From: Larix sibirica
Lineage: Eukaryota > Streptophyta > Pinopsida > Pinales > Pinaceae
Assembly (NCBI GenBank): GCA_004151065.3
Contig: NWUY0300001016.1
Location: forward strand, 30,467 to 56,867
Direction of reading: 5' to 3'
DNA length: 26,401 nucleotides
A program made the position numbers and the translations under genes. Positions 10,116 through 19,189 of the stretch are shown piece by piece; the first letter of the stretch is position 1, and each line of letters begins with the position of its first letter. The notes under the pieces were generated by a model. It saw only the letters and a program-made list of their open reading frames with translations. It did no database searches and was not told the origin of the DNA.

Positions 10116-12129
10116 AGTTGTAGATTGTTGTTAGTTTAACAACATTTTGGGATGCCATTATATCAACACTTGGAGAAAAATGGCCTATTGACTCACTGAC
10201 GAGTAGAAATGTAGGAATATTGATGTTCCTAAATGAGGCCACCAATTTATTGGTGTTTACAAAATGACACAAAACTCGACTTAAATTAAAATGGGACAAT
10301 TTACTTGAAAGACATGTTTTAAATGTGTAAACGTTGAAACAATCTAAATGTTGCTTTTTTCACCACAAATGTAGTGTGCGTGTGTGTTTATCCCAAGGTA
10401 AACCTCACAAGGAAACCCCTTAACACTTCCCCATATTTTGCAAATAGAACCTGCTACCACACAAACCAACACCTTGAGATTGAAAGGCCTAAAACTAATG
10501 ATGGCTTATGGATGACAAAGAGGGGGCCACTATCACCTCACCAACCCTCTTCTGCTCTTTAGTCTAGCTCTTATCTAGCTCAAGGGAGGAGTCCCTAAAT
10601 AGGATTACTAGGGTTTATCAATGAAGCACAAGATGAATTTGAAGAGTAACCCTATCAAAACAAGGTTAGTTATGAAATAAAAGATAATGGTGATGAAGGG
10701 ATTGGAGACCAATGCTTTATCAAATGGCCAAATGGGTTCAATCAAGGATAGTAATGAAGATCTTACTAACATCCAAGGATATCTACTATTTAAGATCCAA
10801 TTCCTACAATATCTAAGAAAGACTAGATTTATCCTAGGATCAACAAGGGAATAACTAGAGTGGTATCTTCAACATTGACATGGGCATAATATTCATTAAG
10901 CTTGGAATCCTAGGGCATACATTCAAGAGTTGAAAATGCACCACCTATTCAACCATAAACCAAATAAATTTAACCTTGCAAAATAAAGAGCTCACTTGCA
11001 AAATCATCTCAAGCAAGAAACCATTGTTGATCCAAAAGATACAAAATAACATTAGAAATATTTCCTCATCATAGTGCTAGCATCAACCATCTATAAGCAC
11101 TAAGAGATATTCCATTAAGTCTTAGTGGGATTTCTCCCTAATCCAAACATGAGAAATGAACGAGGAGGAGGCTCTCTTATATATGATATGAGCTCAACTT
11201 CCTTTATAATAAAATAGTGATAAAATCATAGATCTAGCCTAGGGTGGAGTAAACAAATAAAAATACTCCACTAAACCCTTACAAACTCTAACAAGATCCA
11301 CAAAATGCAATGATCAAGATCACAAGCACAAAATCCAAGATAAATAAGGCCCAACAAGGAGGATGCCTCCACCAAATGAGGAAAGATAACAAGTGGACAT
11401 CCCAAACATAACCTCTAAAGGCTCTCCAAAAGGTAGAGATCCAAGAAAAAGGCCTCAAAAGGTGGAGTGCTTCCTCAAATAAGGTGAAATGTCTCCTTTG
11501 AAAAGGATCCAAAAGTCACGTATGACAAAAAATATGGTGTGACTCTTTAAATGACAGTTCAATATTTGCTAACCTCCTCATTATTTATCATTTTTTTTTA
11601 TTATAACCACTTTTCGAAAATCCCGTGGCCACGTTGCATCTTATTGCATTGAGATGGAACAATTTTGGGCACTTTTCCAAAAGACAACTGCTCTTAAAGC
11701 TAGGACACCCCTCCAAAAACGTCCCATAAAAAAGGCCTATATGAGTTTGTAAACAACCCTCCAAAGGGTGGGTGCTCATAAAGGGAAAACCAATGAATGT
11801 AGAACAAGTCAACAAGTGCAAGAGGTTGCTTCCACACTTCAAGGAGTCAAGCTCTCAACCAACAAATCGATCTATGTGCAATACTCCATCAAGTAGGGAA
11901 CAACCTCAACATATGTGCAATGAATGTCCACATAACAATCAAACCCCAACCTCCATTCCAACTCATCAATCCATGAACCAAGGAGACCATCAATAAAAAA
12001 TAGAATCATCCAACTCAAGAAAAAGTGTCCACAATAGATAACCAACCCATGAGGAAGGGGACAACCCCTTCTACAAGCCACTAGAATGCCACCACACATG
12101 CCACGAGAGAGAAACAAGGAAGGCACTCA
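10116..12129. other. Intergenic stretch, no gene seen
   Basis: About 2 kb with only short, unrecognised frames on both strands (for example 11512-11288 and 11842-11588 minus, 11772-11996 plus, the last two overlapping on opposite strands). Composition is A-rich on the plus strand with many 'caa' and 'cca' words. A nine-base poly(T) at 11591-11599 could be the A-tail of a decayed minus-strand retrocopy, but no element or target duplication supports it. Confidence 0.45.
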
Positions 12130-12511
12130 ACCAAAGATGATACCCAAAAGTGCTATGATGCCATGTATGTGCCAAGGATCAAGAACACTCCATGAAAAAT
12201 GCCTCCACAAATATCAATACCATTCCATCCAAATCCCCGTCAACATGTAGGGTCCCTGCTGAAAATGCATTGAAAATCACATGTGGACACCCATGCAAAT
12301 GGGGGTTAATAGAACCCAAACTAAACCCATTGGTTTTGATTGAAAAGACTAGCTCAATAGGGACATGTAGTTATACATGCACATGAGGAAATCAAGTCAG
12401 AAAATTGACCCCAAGATCTCCTCCATGAAGCTCAAAGCACTCCACCACTCCAAGTAAAACTTTAAAGGAAAACCGAAGGGGTAGTTTCCAACATTCGTGT
12501 ATATATATTTA

Positions 12512-12537
12512 TGTGTGTGTGTGTACACACACACACA
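12512..12537. repeat. Perfect TG/CA palindromic microsatellite
   Basis: A (TG)n run turns into an (AC)n run at a central GTAC, giving a perfect 26-bp palindrome flanked by TATATATATTTA on one side and ACATATG on the other. Alternating purine-pyrimidine sequence with dyad symmetry can form Z-DNA or a cruciform. It is duplicated at 20594-20619. Confidence 0.85.
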
Positions 12538-12822
12538 CATATGGAATCCCTAGTAAAACCATCGATGTAGACTAGTGTGTCTTACCCAGTGGGACTCAAA
12601 TTAGGCACATGTTGGCATGGAACTAGCCAAATTATGAACAACTTTGGCAACAACCAATTGAGCTAACCCGTTGGGATACACACACACATATGATGATGAT
12701 TATAACAGTCCACATATGCCAAATTTGCTCCATTGAACCTTAAAAAATTGATAGCAAACTAATTGCATAGAAACTTTCCTATAAAGAAACTTTGGTCCTA
12801 TAAAGAAAGGTAGAAGGAGCTA

Positions 12823-13331
12823 ATGCAAGGGAAAGTAAGATTCATACGAGGACCTTGTATTAACTCATCCTTTCCTTGGGGCTACTTTTATGGGGCTTGT
12901 GAAGGAAGCTCGGGTAAGTGTGGTGTTATGGCCATCCCTCATATAAGTAATCATCATTATTTCATTTTGAAATATGGAGCTGGCATGACAACCAACAATA
13001 GAGCAGAGTTTTATGCCATGTAGATTTTGATGAAAATAACTGAAGAAAAATGTTTTAAAAGTCTACAAGTCTACGGGGAATCCAAACTTCCGATGGACTG
13101 GGCAAATGAAAATGCCATATTACAAATTTGACTCTAGGATCTATCATGGATAGGGTTACAGAGGTAAACAATTATTTTGATTTAATCTCTTTTACTCATA
13201 TCCAAAGGGTGTTCAACACAAAGGCAAATTCATATTCAAAAAACAACTCTTGCTATGCAAGAAGGCTTCTTATCAATTCAAGAATACAAGGAGGGAATCC
13301 TCTCCCTAGGATCACAACTATCTATTATTGA
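12823..13331 (+). pseudogene. LINE RNase H relic, plus strand (copy 1)
   Basis: RNase H removes the RNA strand during LINE reverse transcription. The first frame (12823-13023) has 'PWGYFYGACEGSSGKCGVM', where the family has 'FDGA': the catalytic Asp is Tyr (residue 23). It is followed by 'GAGMTTNNRAEFYAM', which keeps the catalytic Glu (residue 63). A TAG ends it, but reading on gives 'LQVYGES', where the 'GDS' Asp is Glu. A frame shift then leads into 13128-13331 with 'ISFTHIQRVFNTKANSYSK', the C-terminal HI.R..N..AD..SK segment with Asp replaced by Asn. All three catalytic Asp positions are changed, so it is dead. RT and other domains are absent upstream, so it is a fragment of a LINE different from the minus-strand ones. 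Confidence 0.72.
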
Positions 13332-14052
13332 TACCTTCTTGGTTGTTTTCCTCTCAGATGTAAGGGGATCCAACTTCAATCCTAGTTGATTTTTGTTTTG
13401 GGCATTGATTTTATTCCAGGGGGTTTTAAGAGATAAAGACAAGAAATCACTTGGATGCTTTCTGATTTTTGGAAGATTGTATTAAGTAGTTATGGGGAAG
13501 ATTTCATTTTTTCTTAACTCTAGATATGATCCAAAATACCAAAACAATATATATTTTGATTTCAAACCCGAAATAACAAATATAAAGATTTTTTCTTGGA
13601 AAAAAAAGACATACACACTATGAATGGAAGATGTTTCCAAAGAATCTAAAAATTCCATGATTGTTGAAGTAGGAAAATAATATGGAAATATATGGTTTGG
13701 AAAGTTAGTCCCTAATCATACGAGAGTCCATGTGAATTGGACACAAGATAATATAAGGAAAAAAATGAATGAAACTAGAGGACTGGCAAAGAGGACAAAG
13801 ATGCTGCCATTAGAGTTTGTTTCTTCCACTCAAAAAGTCTGCGGAAGAAACAAAATTAAGAGAGAAGTTCTCTTTTAAGGAAATTATGCACAAATTAATG
13901 CAAGGTAATGTTGAAGGATCAGTTCTCACGTGCAGACATGAGTGAACCTCCCTAGTTGGAATGAATCGAAACTAGAACAAAGTGAGACAATACATGCACA
14001 CCTTCACCTAGATCAATTGAATATTCACAAGAGACAAAGTAGAGAAAAGTTA
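13332..14052. other. Post-RNase H stretch, no gene seen (copy 1)
   Basis: Probably the 3' portion of the plus-strand LINE fragment grading into anonymous DNA. Stops are frequent in all frames and no motif was recognised. The equivalent in copy 2 is 21414-22134. Confidence 0.4.
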
Positions 14053-14331
14053 CCTCTGATATGAAGTTCGTCCTTGTTATCTTCAAGTTGCTGCAATCCG
14101 ACTTCGTGTATGATAGAACTTGTTACATATCCAACACAAACAAGTAGCAAGCAGAATGAACTAAAAACGATATAAATGATCTAAACAATGGCCAAGGAGA
14201 TTTGTTATACATGACAATAACAATCAAGTATGGGAAGGAAATGCATCATTGTATTAAATACAACATAAATAAATACAACCATGAGCCTTGGCGTTGTAGT
14301 CTCCTCCTGGTAGATTCCTACTATTCCAACA
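14053..14331 (-). mobile_element. Possible minus-strand LTR fragment (copy 1)
   Basis: Read on the minus strand, position 14331 begins TGTTGGAATAG, a start common in plant Ty1/copia-type LTRs. About 265 bases downstream (14064-14053) is TCATATCAGAGG, matching 9 of 12 bases of the initiator-Met primer site TGGTATCAGAGC. No clear CA end, no internal coding region and no 5-bp target duplication were found. Low confidence; chance similarity is possible. The copy 2 equivalent is 22135-22413. Confidence 0.25.
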
Positions 14332-15015
14332 TGTCACCTTAGTCTTGAAAGGAAGCACATCAAGAGTGTAATGCTCTGGGATAATTTCTCCAACAATTCC
14401 TTGCAATCAATTCTTTTTTCTACACCCATGCCCAAAGGTCTCATTTATAGGNAGAATAAGGATAAGAGATGGGTGAGAAGATTAGGGAAAGTGGATGAGG
14501 TATGATCCCAACAGTTGTGGAGCTCGAGCTAGATCCATAGGAATAGGAAGGAAAGGCTATCCAATGAGATTTCACTCTAGAAGCTTCTCAAAAACCTTAT
14601 TTTTTACCCGTACAGAGATCAACACGTTTTGTAATGGAGCAACATGCGCTAATATGGTTCGACGCGGGTTGCTATAAAGGCAAGATGCGCCATCGGCGCG
14701 AGTTTCCTGTGAGACAGACTGTGTTGAGGGGTATTTGACGAGGGTTTCTAGTGGAGCAAAGCACGTCGAGGAAACAAAACAAGTTAAGTTGTAGGACAAG
14801 GAAATCAAAGACCATCCACCGTGAAAGTTACTTTAGGGATCGTGGCAACATGAGGTCACAAGGTTTTGTACTACTGAAGAAAATTCCGTGTAACAGGTAA
14901 CACAATGAATATGTTAGAAGGTGCATGCCAATTTATGTAATCTTTGGTAATATGTGATCCATTAATTATTAGAATTTTAACATTAATTTTAATTCAAAAT
15001 TTGATCATCATTATT
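14332..15015. other. Stretch without recognised gene (copy 1)
   Basis: Short opposing frames (14495-14677 plus, 14808-14572 minus) overlap each other and resemble nothing I know. A locally GC-rich patch lies near 14640-14710 (gcgccatcggcgcg). The stretch ends at the target site of the young LINE insertion. The copy 2 equivalent is 22414-23096. Confidence 0.4.
14452..14452. other. Single N inside copy 1
   Basis: Copy 1 reads 'aggNagaataag'; copy 2 reads 'aggagaataag'. The N is an extra position, so it is more likely an assembly placeholder than a real base. All three substitutions found between copies lie to its left. Confidence 0.75.
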
Positions 15016-15031
15016 ATTGAGGTCGTATGTT
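15016..15031. repeat. Target-site duplication, left (copy 1)
   Basis: ATTGAGGTCGTATGTT at 15016-15031 is repeated exactly at 16801-16816. The last one or two T residues merge with the poly(T) that follows, so the true length is 14-16 bp. Confidence 0.92.
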
Positions 15032-15040
15032 TTTTTTTTT

Positions 15041-15418
15041 GACAAAAACGGATAAGTGGCTTTCATTATATAGAAAAAAACAGAGTTTACATAGAGTGGA
15101 GGACAAAATACTCCCATAACAGAGAAGCATCCATCACTCCGTGTTCATCTTCTTCAAGCTTAAAATTGATATGAAACCTTCTAGAACGGTGAAAACTATA
15201 GCACCTTATAAACTGTCCAAGGAGAAATATGCAAAAGTGGAACATGACTACAAAGTTTCCTTATACAAAAAAGATGAAATATAGAATTTTTTGAGCTAGA
15301 GCTGAGCATGCTAGATGTTTCCAACCTGTGATTTCCAGCAAAACAGTATAGAAAACGTAGAGACAAAGAAAATAGCATAACGTTAACAAAAAAAAAAAGT
15401 GAGGCCAACCGTCAGCTG
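15041..15418 (-). other. 3' region of the LINE insertion (copy 1)
   Basis: About 380 bases between the 209-codon ORF stop and the poly(A). A 70-codon hydrophobic frame (15408-15196) starts with MASLFFFVNVML, just downstream of an A-run on the plus strand. I consider it 3' untranslated sequence, not a gene, though it does stay open. Confidence 0.55.
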
Positions 15419-16048
15419 CTAAGGGTGTAAGCCAGTGTCCATAACTGTGCCTTTATACTCTGCCATTTCATTCATATCATTGTTGAGGTCAACGAAATTG
15501 CCAATGTGAGCCATGAACCTTTTCAATTTGTCCATCTTCCTCTCAAGATCTTCCATCTTGTTGCTTGAAACATCAACTTTTGAGTTCTTCCGGACCTTAT
15601 GAGGGTAACAGAGGCCCAGAGTCTCTTCCAAGTGTTGCATCTTCTCAACAAATTTATTGCTTTGTTGCTTTACTTCCATGTGTGTTGATTGTGCCAGAGA
15701 GTAAAGATGGATCAAGACTCGTTTGAATTCCAGGTTCTCATTTCTAACCAGGCATATTTGAACTTCTAGTTCATGAATCTGCTTCCACAGGTGCTCTTCT
15801 TCCTGTTCGTTGCCATTAGTCAGATTGAGTATCTGAGGAAGCCCAGTACCGGCCTGCCTGTGGCAGGGGCCATGTACAGGGGAGCTGAAATGTTCGTCGA
15901 CCATCAGGATCACATTATCCTCATCCGCTAGCGAGAGAGACCTTCTACAAACACCGAGGGGGCTTCTAATGGGCTTATTGCAACAGATGCATTTCGGGTA
16001 AGCACCAAGCCTATCATGCGAAGAGGAGCCAAATACAAGATGTTCCAT
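15419..16048 (-). CDS. 209-residue Cys-rich, coiled-coil ORF in LINE tail (copy 1)
   Basis: An ATG-initiated, uninterrupted 209-codon ORF lies 68 bases after the RNase H frame ends and inside the same insertion. I do not recognise the family. Residues 18-64 are Cys/His-rich (Cys20, Cys22, Cys23, Cys34, Cys62, His54, His59, His63), which might bind a metal. Residues ~82-145 (EQEEEHLWKQIHELEVQICL...) and ~162-195 (NKMEDLERKMDKLKRF) look like long amphipathic coiled coils. No signal peptide or membrane segment is evident. Coding-like composition and length suggest it was under selection recently. It could be an extra ORF of this LINE family or host transcript carried along by 3' transduction. 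Expression at this locus is unknown. Confidence 0.6.
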   Translation of the reverse strand: MEHLVFGSSSHDRLGAYPKCICCNKPIRSPLGVCRRSLSLADEDNVILMVDEHFSSPVHGPCHRQAGTGLPQILNLTNGNEQEEEHLWKQIHELEVQICLVRNENLEFKRVLIHLYSLAQSTHMEVKQQSNKFVEKMQHLEETLGLCYPHKVRKNSKVDVSSNKMEDLERKMDKLKRFMAHIGNFVDLNNDMNEMAEYKGTVMDTGLHP

Positions 16049-16116
16049 CGCACAGACAAGGTTCTCTTTCAGGCAGAGAGAGCTAATATTCCATATAGGG
16101 ATATTCAGACAGGGTG

Positions 16117-16800
16117 TCAGGGAGTCCAGCGCAAAGACAGAGTGAGAATGCTGTTTGTAACCAAATCTTCGTTTCTTATGCTAAGATCAAGGCAACGCAT
16201 GCCAGACAGATGGCGGTCTGACCAGGTGCAGTAAATGCAAAGGTGTGGGAGGATCCCGCGCATATCTAGGATATCCATTAAGGATATGGTTCTTATTTTG
16301 AGAAACCAGAAAGCTTGACAGCTAAGGTTCAAGGCAACCTTAATTAGATCTCTTGTGGGATAGAGTGCCTTCATTCTAGGATGGATTTCAGGATTATGTA
16401 ATCCATGTGTTTCAAATGTTTCATGATCATATTCGAGAACTCCATTGGAGAGCCCAACTCCTTTATTGGCCATGTGGTCTGCGTGTCCATTTAGAATTCT
16501 TAGAATATGGAAGAAGCTTATCTCTTTGAATTCTTGGCTTATGCTGTCAAGAAGATAGTGCATCTTAGTGGTGGGATTCTTCCGGGTGTTTATAATATTT
16601 CTAGCTTCTCTGATGACGATTAGTGAATCCCCTATAACCGTCGAATTCTCAATTCCCATTGCTCTAGCAATCTCAAGGCCTTTAATGAGACTAAGCCATT
16701 CTGCTCCATTATTGGTCTTTTTACCAATGCCCCAGGCGAACTCTCTCTGATTGTTCCCCATGGAGTTGTAAATTACTCCTCTCGCACCTGCCAACCCAAG
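16117..16800 (-). CDS. 5'-truncated LINE ORF2 end: RNase H domain (copy 1)
   Basis: The frame is open from the insertion junction; there is no ATG at its beginning (the first usable codon is TTG), as expected for a truncated ORF2. It reads ARGVIY, FAWGIGKKTNNGAEW with catalytic Glu32, IENSTVIGDSLIVI with catalytic Asp56, and FFHILRILNGHADHMANKG with the Asp106 of the 'HADHMAN' block (numbering from 16794). The first catalytic Asp strand was lost by truncation. About 105 further residues after RNase H contain a 'CIYC' pair and no domain that I recognise. Unlike neighbouring relics, it has no internal stop. It cannot be functional without endonuclease and RT. Confidence 0.85.
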   Translation of the reverse strand, partial: LGLAGARGVIYNSMGNNQREFAWGIGKKTNNGAEWLSLIKGLEIARAMGIENSTVIGDSLIVIREARNIINTRKNPTTKMHYLLDSISQEFKEISFFHILRILNGHADHMANKGVGLSNGVLEYDHETFETHGLHNPEIHPRMKALYPTRDLIKVALNLSCQAFWFLKIRTISLMDILDMRGILPHLCIYCTWSDRHLSGMRCLDLSIRNEDLVTNSILTLSLRWTP

Positions 16801-16816
16801 ATTGAGGTCGTATGTT
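16801..16816. repeat. Target-site duplication, right (copy 1)
   Basis: Exact repeat of 15016-15031, directly abutting the 5'-truncated end of the LINE insertion. This gives the insertion boundary to the base. Confidence 0.92.
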
Positions 16817-18064
16817 ATTTATCTATGTATTTTAGATTATTATTTTGTTGGACTATGGTTAAGCTTAGGTTAAACATTGTTACACCTTTTTCTATGCTAG
16901 TCATTGACTACCTTTCCCTAATTTTTTAGGTGCTCACTCACACTTTAGATGAGATACATCCATGAGGGTTCACTCAGTAAACCTATAGCATAAAAAATTT
17001 GGTAGTTGAATATTAAAGAATACCCCATAATCCATTTGTTTATCTCCTGAAATCATATGTTTAATCCTCTCTCATTACACTTTGCCAATTCAAAAAAACC
17101 CTTTATCTCAACTAGAAATCCTAGGTATCCATTTTTCATGACATTTTTTATACTTCTTATTTGTATCTCTAATATTTTGATACGAGAATGCATCCACTTT
17201 TACCTGCTAACACTCATTATGCTTCCTTCTCCCTTTGTCTTCAAAAGCCACAATGGTTTTTCTTGCTCAAGTCATGCCTCACCCAGATCGAACTTCCTCC
17301 TCCCTTTGGCTTCAAAAATACCTATATCGATATCCATAGGTAAAATAAAATACACTCCATAGTACCTATAACCATAGGTATATTAAAATACCCCTCTCAT
17401 GCCCTAATTACCAAGTGATATATTGCTCAACTTTTGAGTAATTTTAGAACCCCCAATATCAATGAACATGGCATGGTATTGCATAATTAGCACACTTCCC
17501 ATGGACACCTCTCACTCTCATGTATTTTGGGATAAATATTCACAAGTGTTTCATTGCAAAACTCCCCCCCTTACCTCATGATCATGATCCCATGTTTTGT
17601 GTGGTATGCTTATATGGTTTCTTTGTCCTTTCCTGCAATTACAAATAACTAACTTGTACATTGGTGATTTTTTTCCAGCATAAAGGGTGAATTGTTAGCA
17701 CACATAAGCAAGTGTAGATTTCAATTAAGACATTTCCATTGCTTACAATTGTACAATGAGGAAAACTATTCAATTGGTGCAAAATTCAAATAAAGTCTAT
17801 ATCCTTATTGATACTTATATACCACCAATGGTTTCAACAAATGTAAATGTCTTAATAAGGGATACCCTCATCCATAAGTAACTCTTCAATATTGTCGTTA
17901 ACATTAACTATAAATAGAAAAAAAACATAAGTTATGATCATTGGGTTAATAGAAGGTGTACTCAAAATTGGATACCCTCATCCATGAGTAGCCCTTCAAT
18001 ACTATAATATACCTAGGGGAGGATAATAGGGGTACTTAGGGAGGTACCCAAGGATAATATATTA
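16817..18064. other. Stretch without recognised gene (copy 1)
   Basis: The longest frame (17057-17362 plus, 101 codons) is Ser/Ile/Phe-rich low-complexity translation of pyrimidine-rich DNA and is not convincing. Short internal direct repeats occur at about 17223 and 17290, at 17332 and 17371, and at 17861 and 17971. The copy 2 equivalent is 24898-26145. Confidence 0.45.
17861..18005. repeat. Pair of ~34-bp direct repeats, 110 bp apart
   Basis: 'gataccctcatccat' plus a similar 'agta.c.cttcaata' starts at 17861 and at 17971, about 34 bases each with roughly four differences. The second lies ~60 bp before the proposed LTR start. Also present at 25942 and 26052. Confidence 0.65.
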
Positions 18065-18394
18065 TGTAATGTGTACCTAAGGGAGAATAATTAAGGTAAT
18101 GTGGTTATAAATAATAGAATAGGCCCACTAGGTAGTTTTAATGAAATAATATAATAATGGGGATTTATTTGGCATAAGCCCCTAGGAATACTCATGAGGA
18201 GTTATTTGGCATTGTAGCAAGCATGGCTTGTGGAGTGATTCCTTCCTTAAGGAGTATTTGCTGGTGTTTCCCTATTTTAAGGGTTTCTCTATATCTTGGT
18301 GTTATTCTTATGATGAATCTGTTTAGGTTGTTTATGAAGTATAAGGGTTATGTATCTTTATTGTGATTCAATTTTGGGGTTAAGGATCACTACA
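18065..18394 (+). mobile_element. 5' LTR of an LTR retrotransposon (start approximate)
   Basis: The right end is well placed: '...ggatcactaca' ends in CA, two bases before a primer-binding site. The left end is a proposal: TGTAATG at 18065 gives TGTA/TACA termini and a 330-bp LTR with a TATA-like 'ttataaataat' near 18105. No 3' LTR was found in the window, so target duplications cannot be tested and the left end could lie elsewhere. The 6.13-kb duplication breaks inside this LTR at 18260. Confidence 0.6.
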
Positions 18395-18396
18395 AG

Positions 18397-18408
18397 TGGT
18401 ATCAGAGC
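18397..18408 (+). promoter_or_regulatory. Primer-binding site, initiator-Met tRNA type
   Basis: TGGTATCAGAGC is the 12-base complement of the plant initiator methionine tRNA 3' end, used to prime minus-strand DNA in many plant copia and gypsy elements. It starts two bases after the LTR's CA. Confidence 0.88.
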
Positions 18409-18852
18409 ACTTTCTCCGGCCAAAAAAATTGCAATTTTTTTTCTTTTTTTGTAGATTTTTGAATGGAAAAGAGGACGGTGAAATTCAGGTCAATTTTTGA
18501 AACTTTATGTGCAAAATTTGAGGAAACAAATTGTGCATTTGATTTCCTCTCACCGAGACACCCAATTAAAAAAAAATTGTCCAAAATGGAGTTTAGAAAT
18601 TGAAGTTATCACCAATTTAAAATCAACAGTTTTTAGGGTTTTTACGGGGATGACTGATGTAGATTGCAAAGCTGATATTTTCCGATAGAGTGACTAGATT
18701 TTAGTCAAACCAACTCCAGTCAATGTGGGGTGACCGTGGAATTTCATAATTGTTGTCATAATAGAGATTCTAAGAAATATTGAGGGAGTTATGCTCATTT
18801 TAAATTTGTTGCATCAAAAGTAAGTGATTTTCTTCGAAACCCCGGCTCTATT

Positions 18853-19160
18853 TTGGAGTTAGTGAGCAGGATATTTTTTACATGGAACTATAATGGTCCT
18901 AGCATTGGAGAGTATATATATTATTGGGGGACCAAAAAACCCTCTACTCGGAGACATGAATTATATTTTAAGCTAATGGAGAACACTGCCATATGGTTTA
19001 GGACAATTGACCCCGAGGCACTATTGAGTCTTTTCGATATAGAACATATAAAAGTGGACTTCACTTGACAAGGACAGGATGAAGAAACTAGAAATGCATT
19101 TTTTGATAGGTGTCTTAAAGTTGCGAACATCGATAACAAAAAGAATTAAAGGTTTATTTT
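18853..19160 (+). pseudogene. Gag-like relic of the LTR element
   Basis: A frame beginning MELVSRIFFTWNY at 18853 contains RRHELYFKLMENTAIWFRTIDPEAL and stops at 19068. Reading through the stop continues sensibly as QGQDEETRNAFFDRCLK to about 19145. The pattern of a Trp-containing helical segment followed by acidic 'QDEETR' would suit a capsid region, and position between the primer site and the protease agrees, but I cannot match it to a named gag domain. At least one stop and one frame change make it non-functional. An A-rich leader of about 440 bases precedes it. Confidence 0.5.
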
Positions 19161-19189
19161 CATGTGACAACTTCCTATTACATGTTCAT

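Larger units (their letters stand above)
15030..16800 (-). mobile_element. Young 5'-truncated LINE insertion (copy 1)
   Basis: A 1.77-kb insertion lies between perfect 14-16-bp target duplications. Its minus-strand 3' end carries an 11-12-base poly(A) (poly(T) at 15030-15040), the signature of target-primed reverse transcription. The 5' end is cut inside RNase H, which starts at LGLAGARGVIY without the first catalytic strand. After RNase H come an intact 209-codon ORF and ~390 bases of 3' region. Perfect target duplications and open frames indicate recent insertion compared with the decayed LINEs nearby. The insertion predates the 6.13-kb duplication because both copies have it. Confidence 0.92.
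12130..18260. repeat. 6.13-kb duplicated segment, copy 1
   Basis: This segment recurs at 20212-26341 in direct orientation with offset 8082 before position 14452 and 8081 after it. Differences I found: 12165 G versus C at 20247, 14016 A versus C at 22098, 14223 A versus T at 22305, and an extra N at 14452 with no counterpart. No differences were noticed in the last 3.8 kb, where all the longer frames translate identically. Identity ends sharply at 18260/26341, inside an LTR. It carries its own nested retroelements, so it is a duplicated genomic block, not one element. Confidence 0.93.

Noticed and set aside
11591-11599. Poly(T) as the tail of another minus-strand retrocopy
   Set aside because: Only nine bases; I found no target duplication and no retroelement or processed-gene coding sequence upstream.
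11588-12126. Overlapping frames on both strands near 11600-12120 as coding
   Set aside because: They oppose each other, have no domain and start in A-rich or T-rich tracts; chance frames fit better.
12192-12386. 64-codon plus-strand frame as a gene
   Set aside because: Short, unrecognised, and adjacent to microsatellites; conservation in copy 2 only reflects the recent block duplication.
15196-15408. 70-codon hydrophobic minus-strand frame as a secreted or membrane peptide gene
   Set aside because: It lies in the 3' region of the LINE insertion next to the poly(A) and resembles no known family; untranslated sequence is simpler.
17057-17362. 101-codon frame as a membrane protein gene
   Set aside because: It is hydrophobic only because the DNA is pyrimidine-rich. 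It has no family resemblance, and the frame is surrounded by non-coding repeats.
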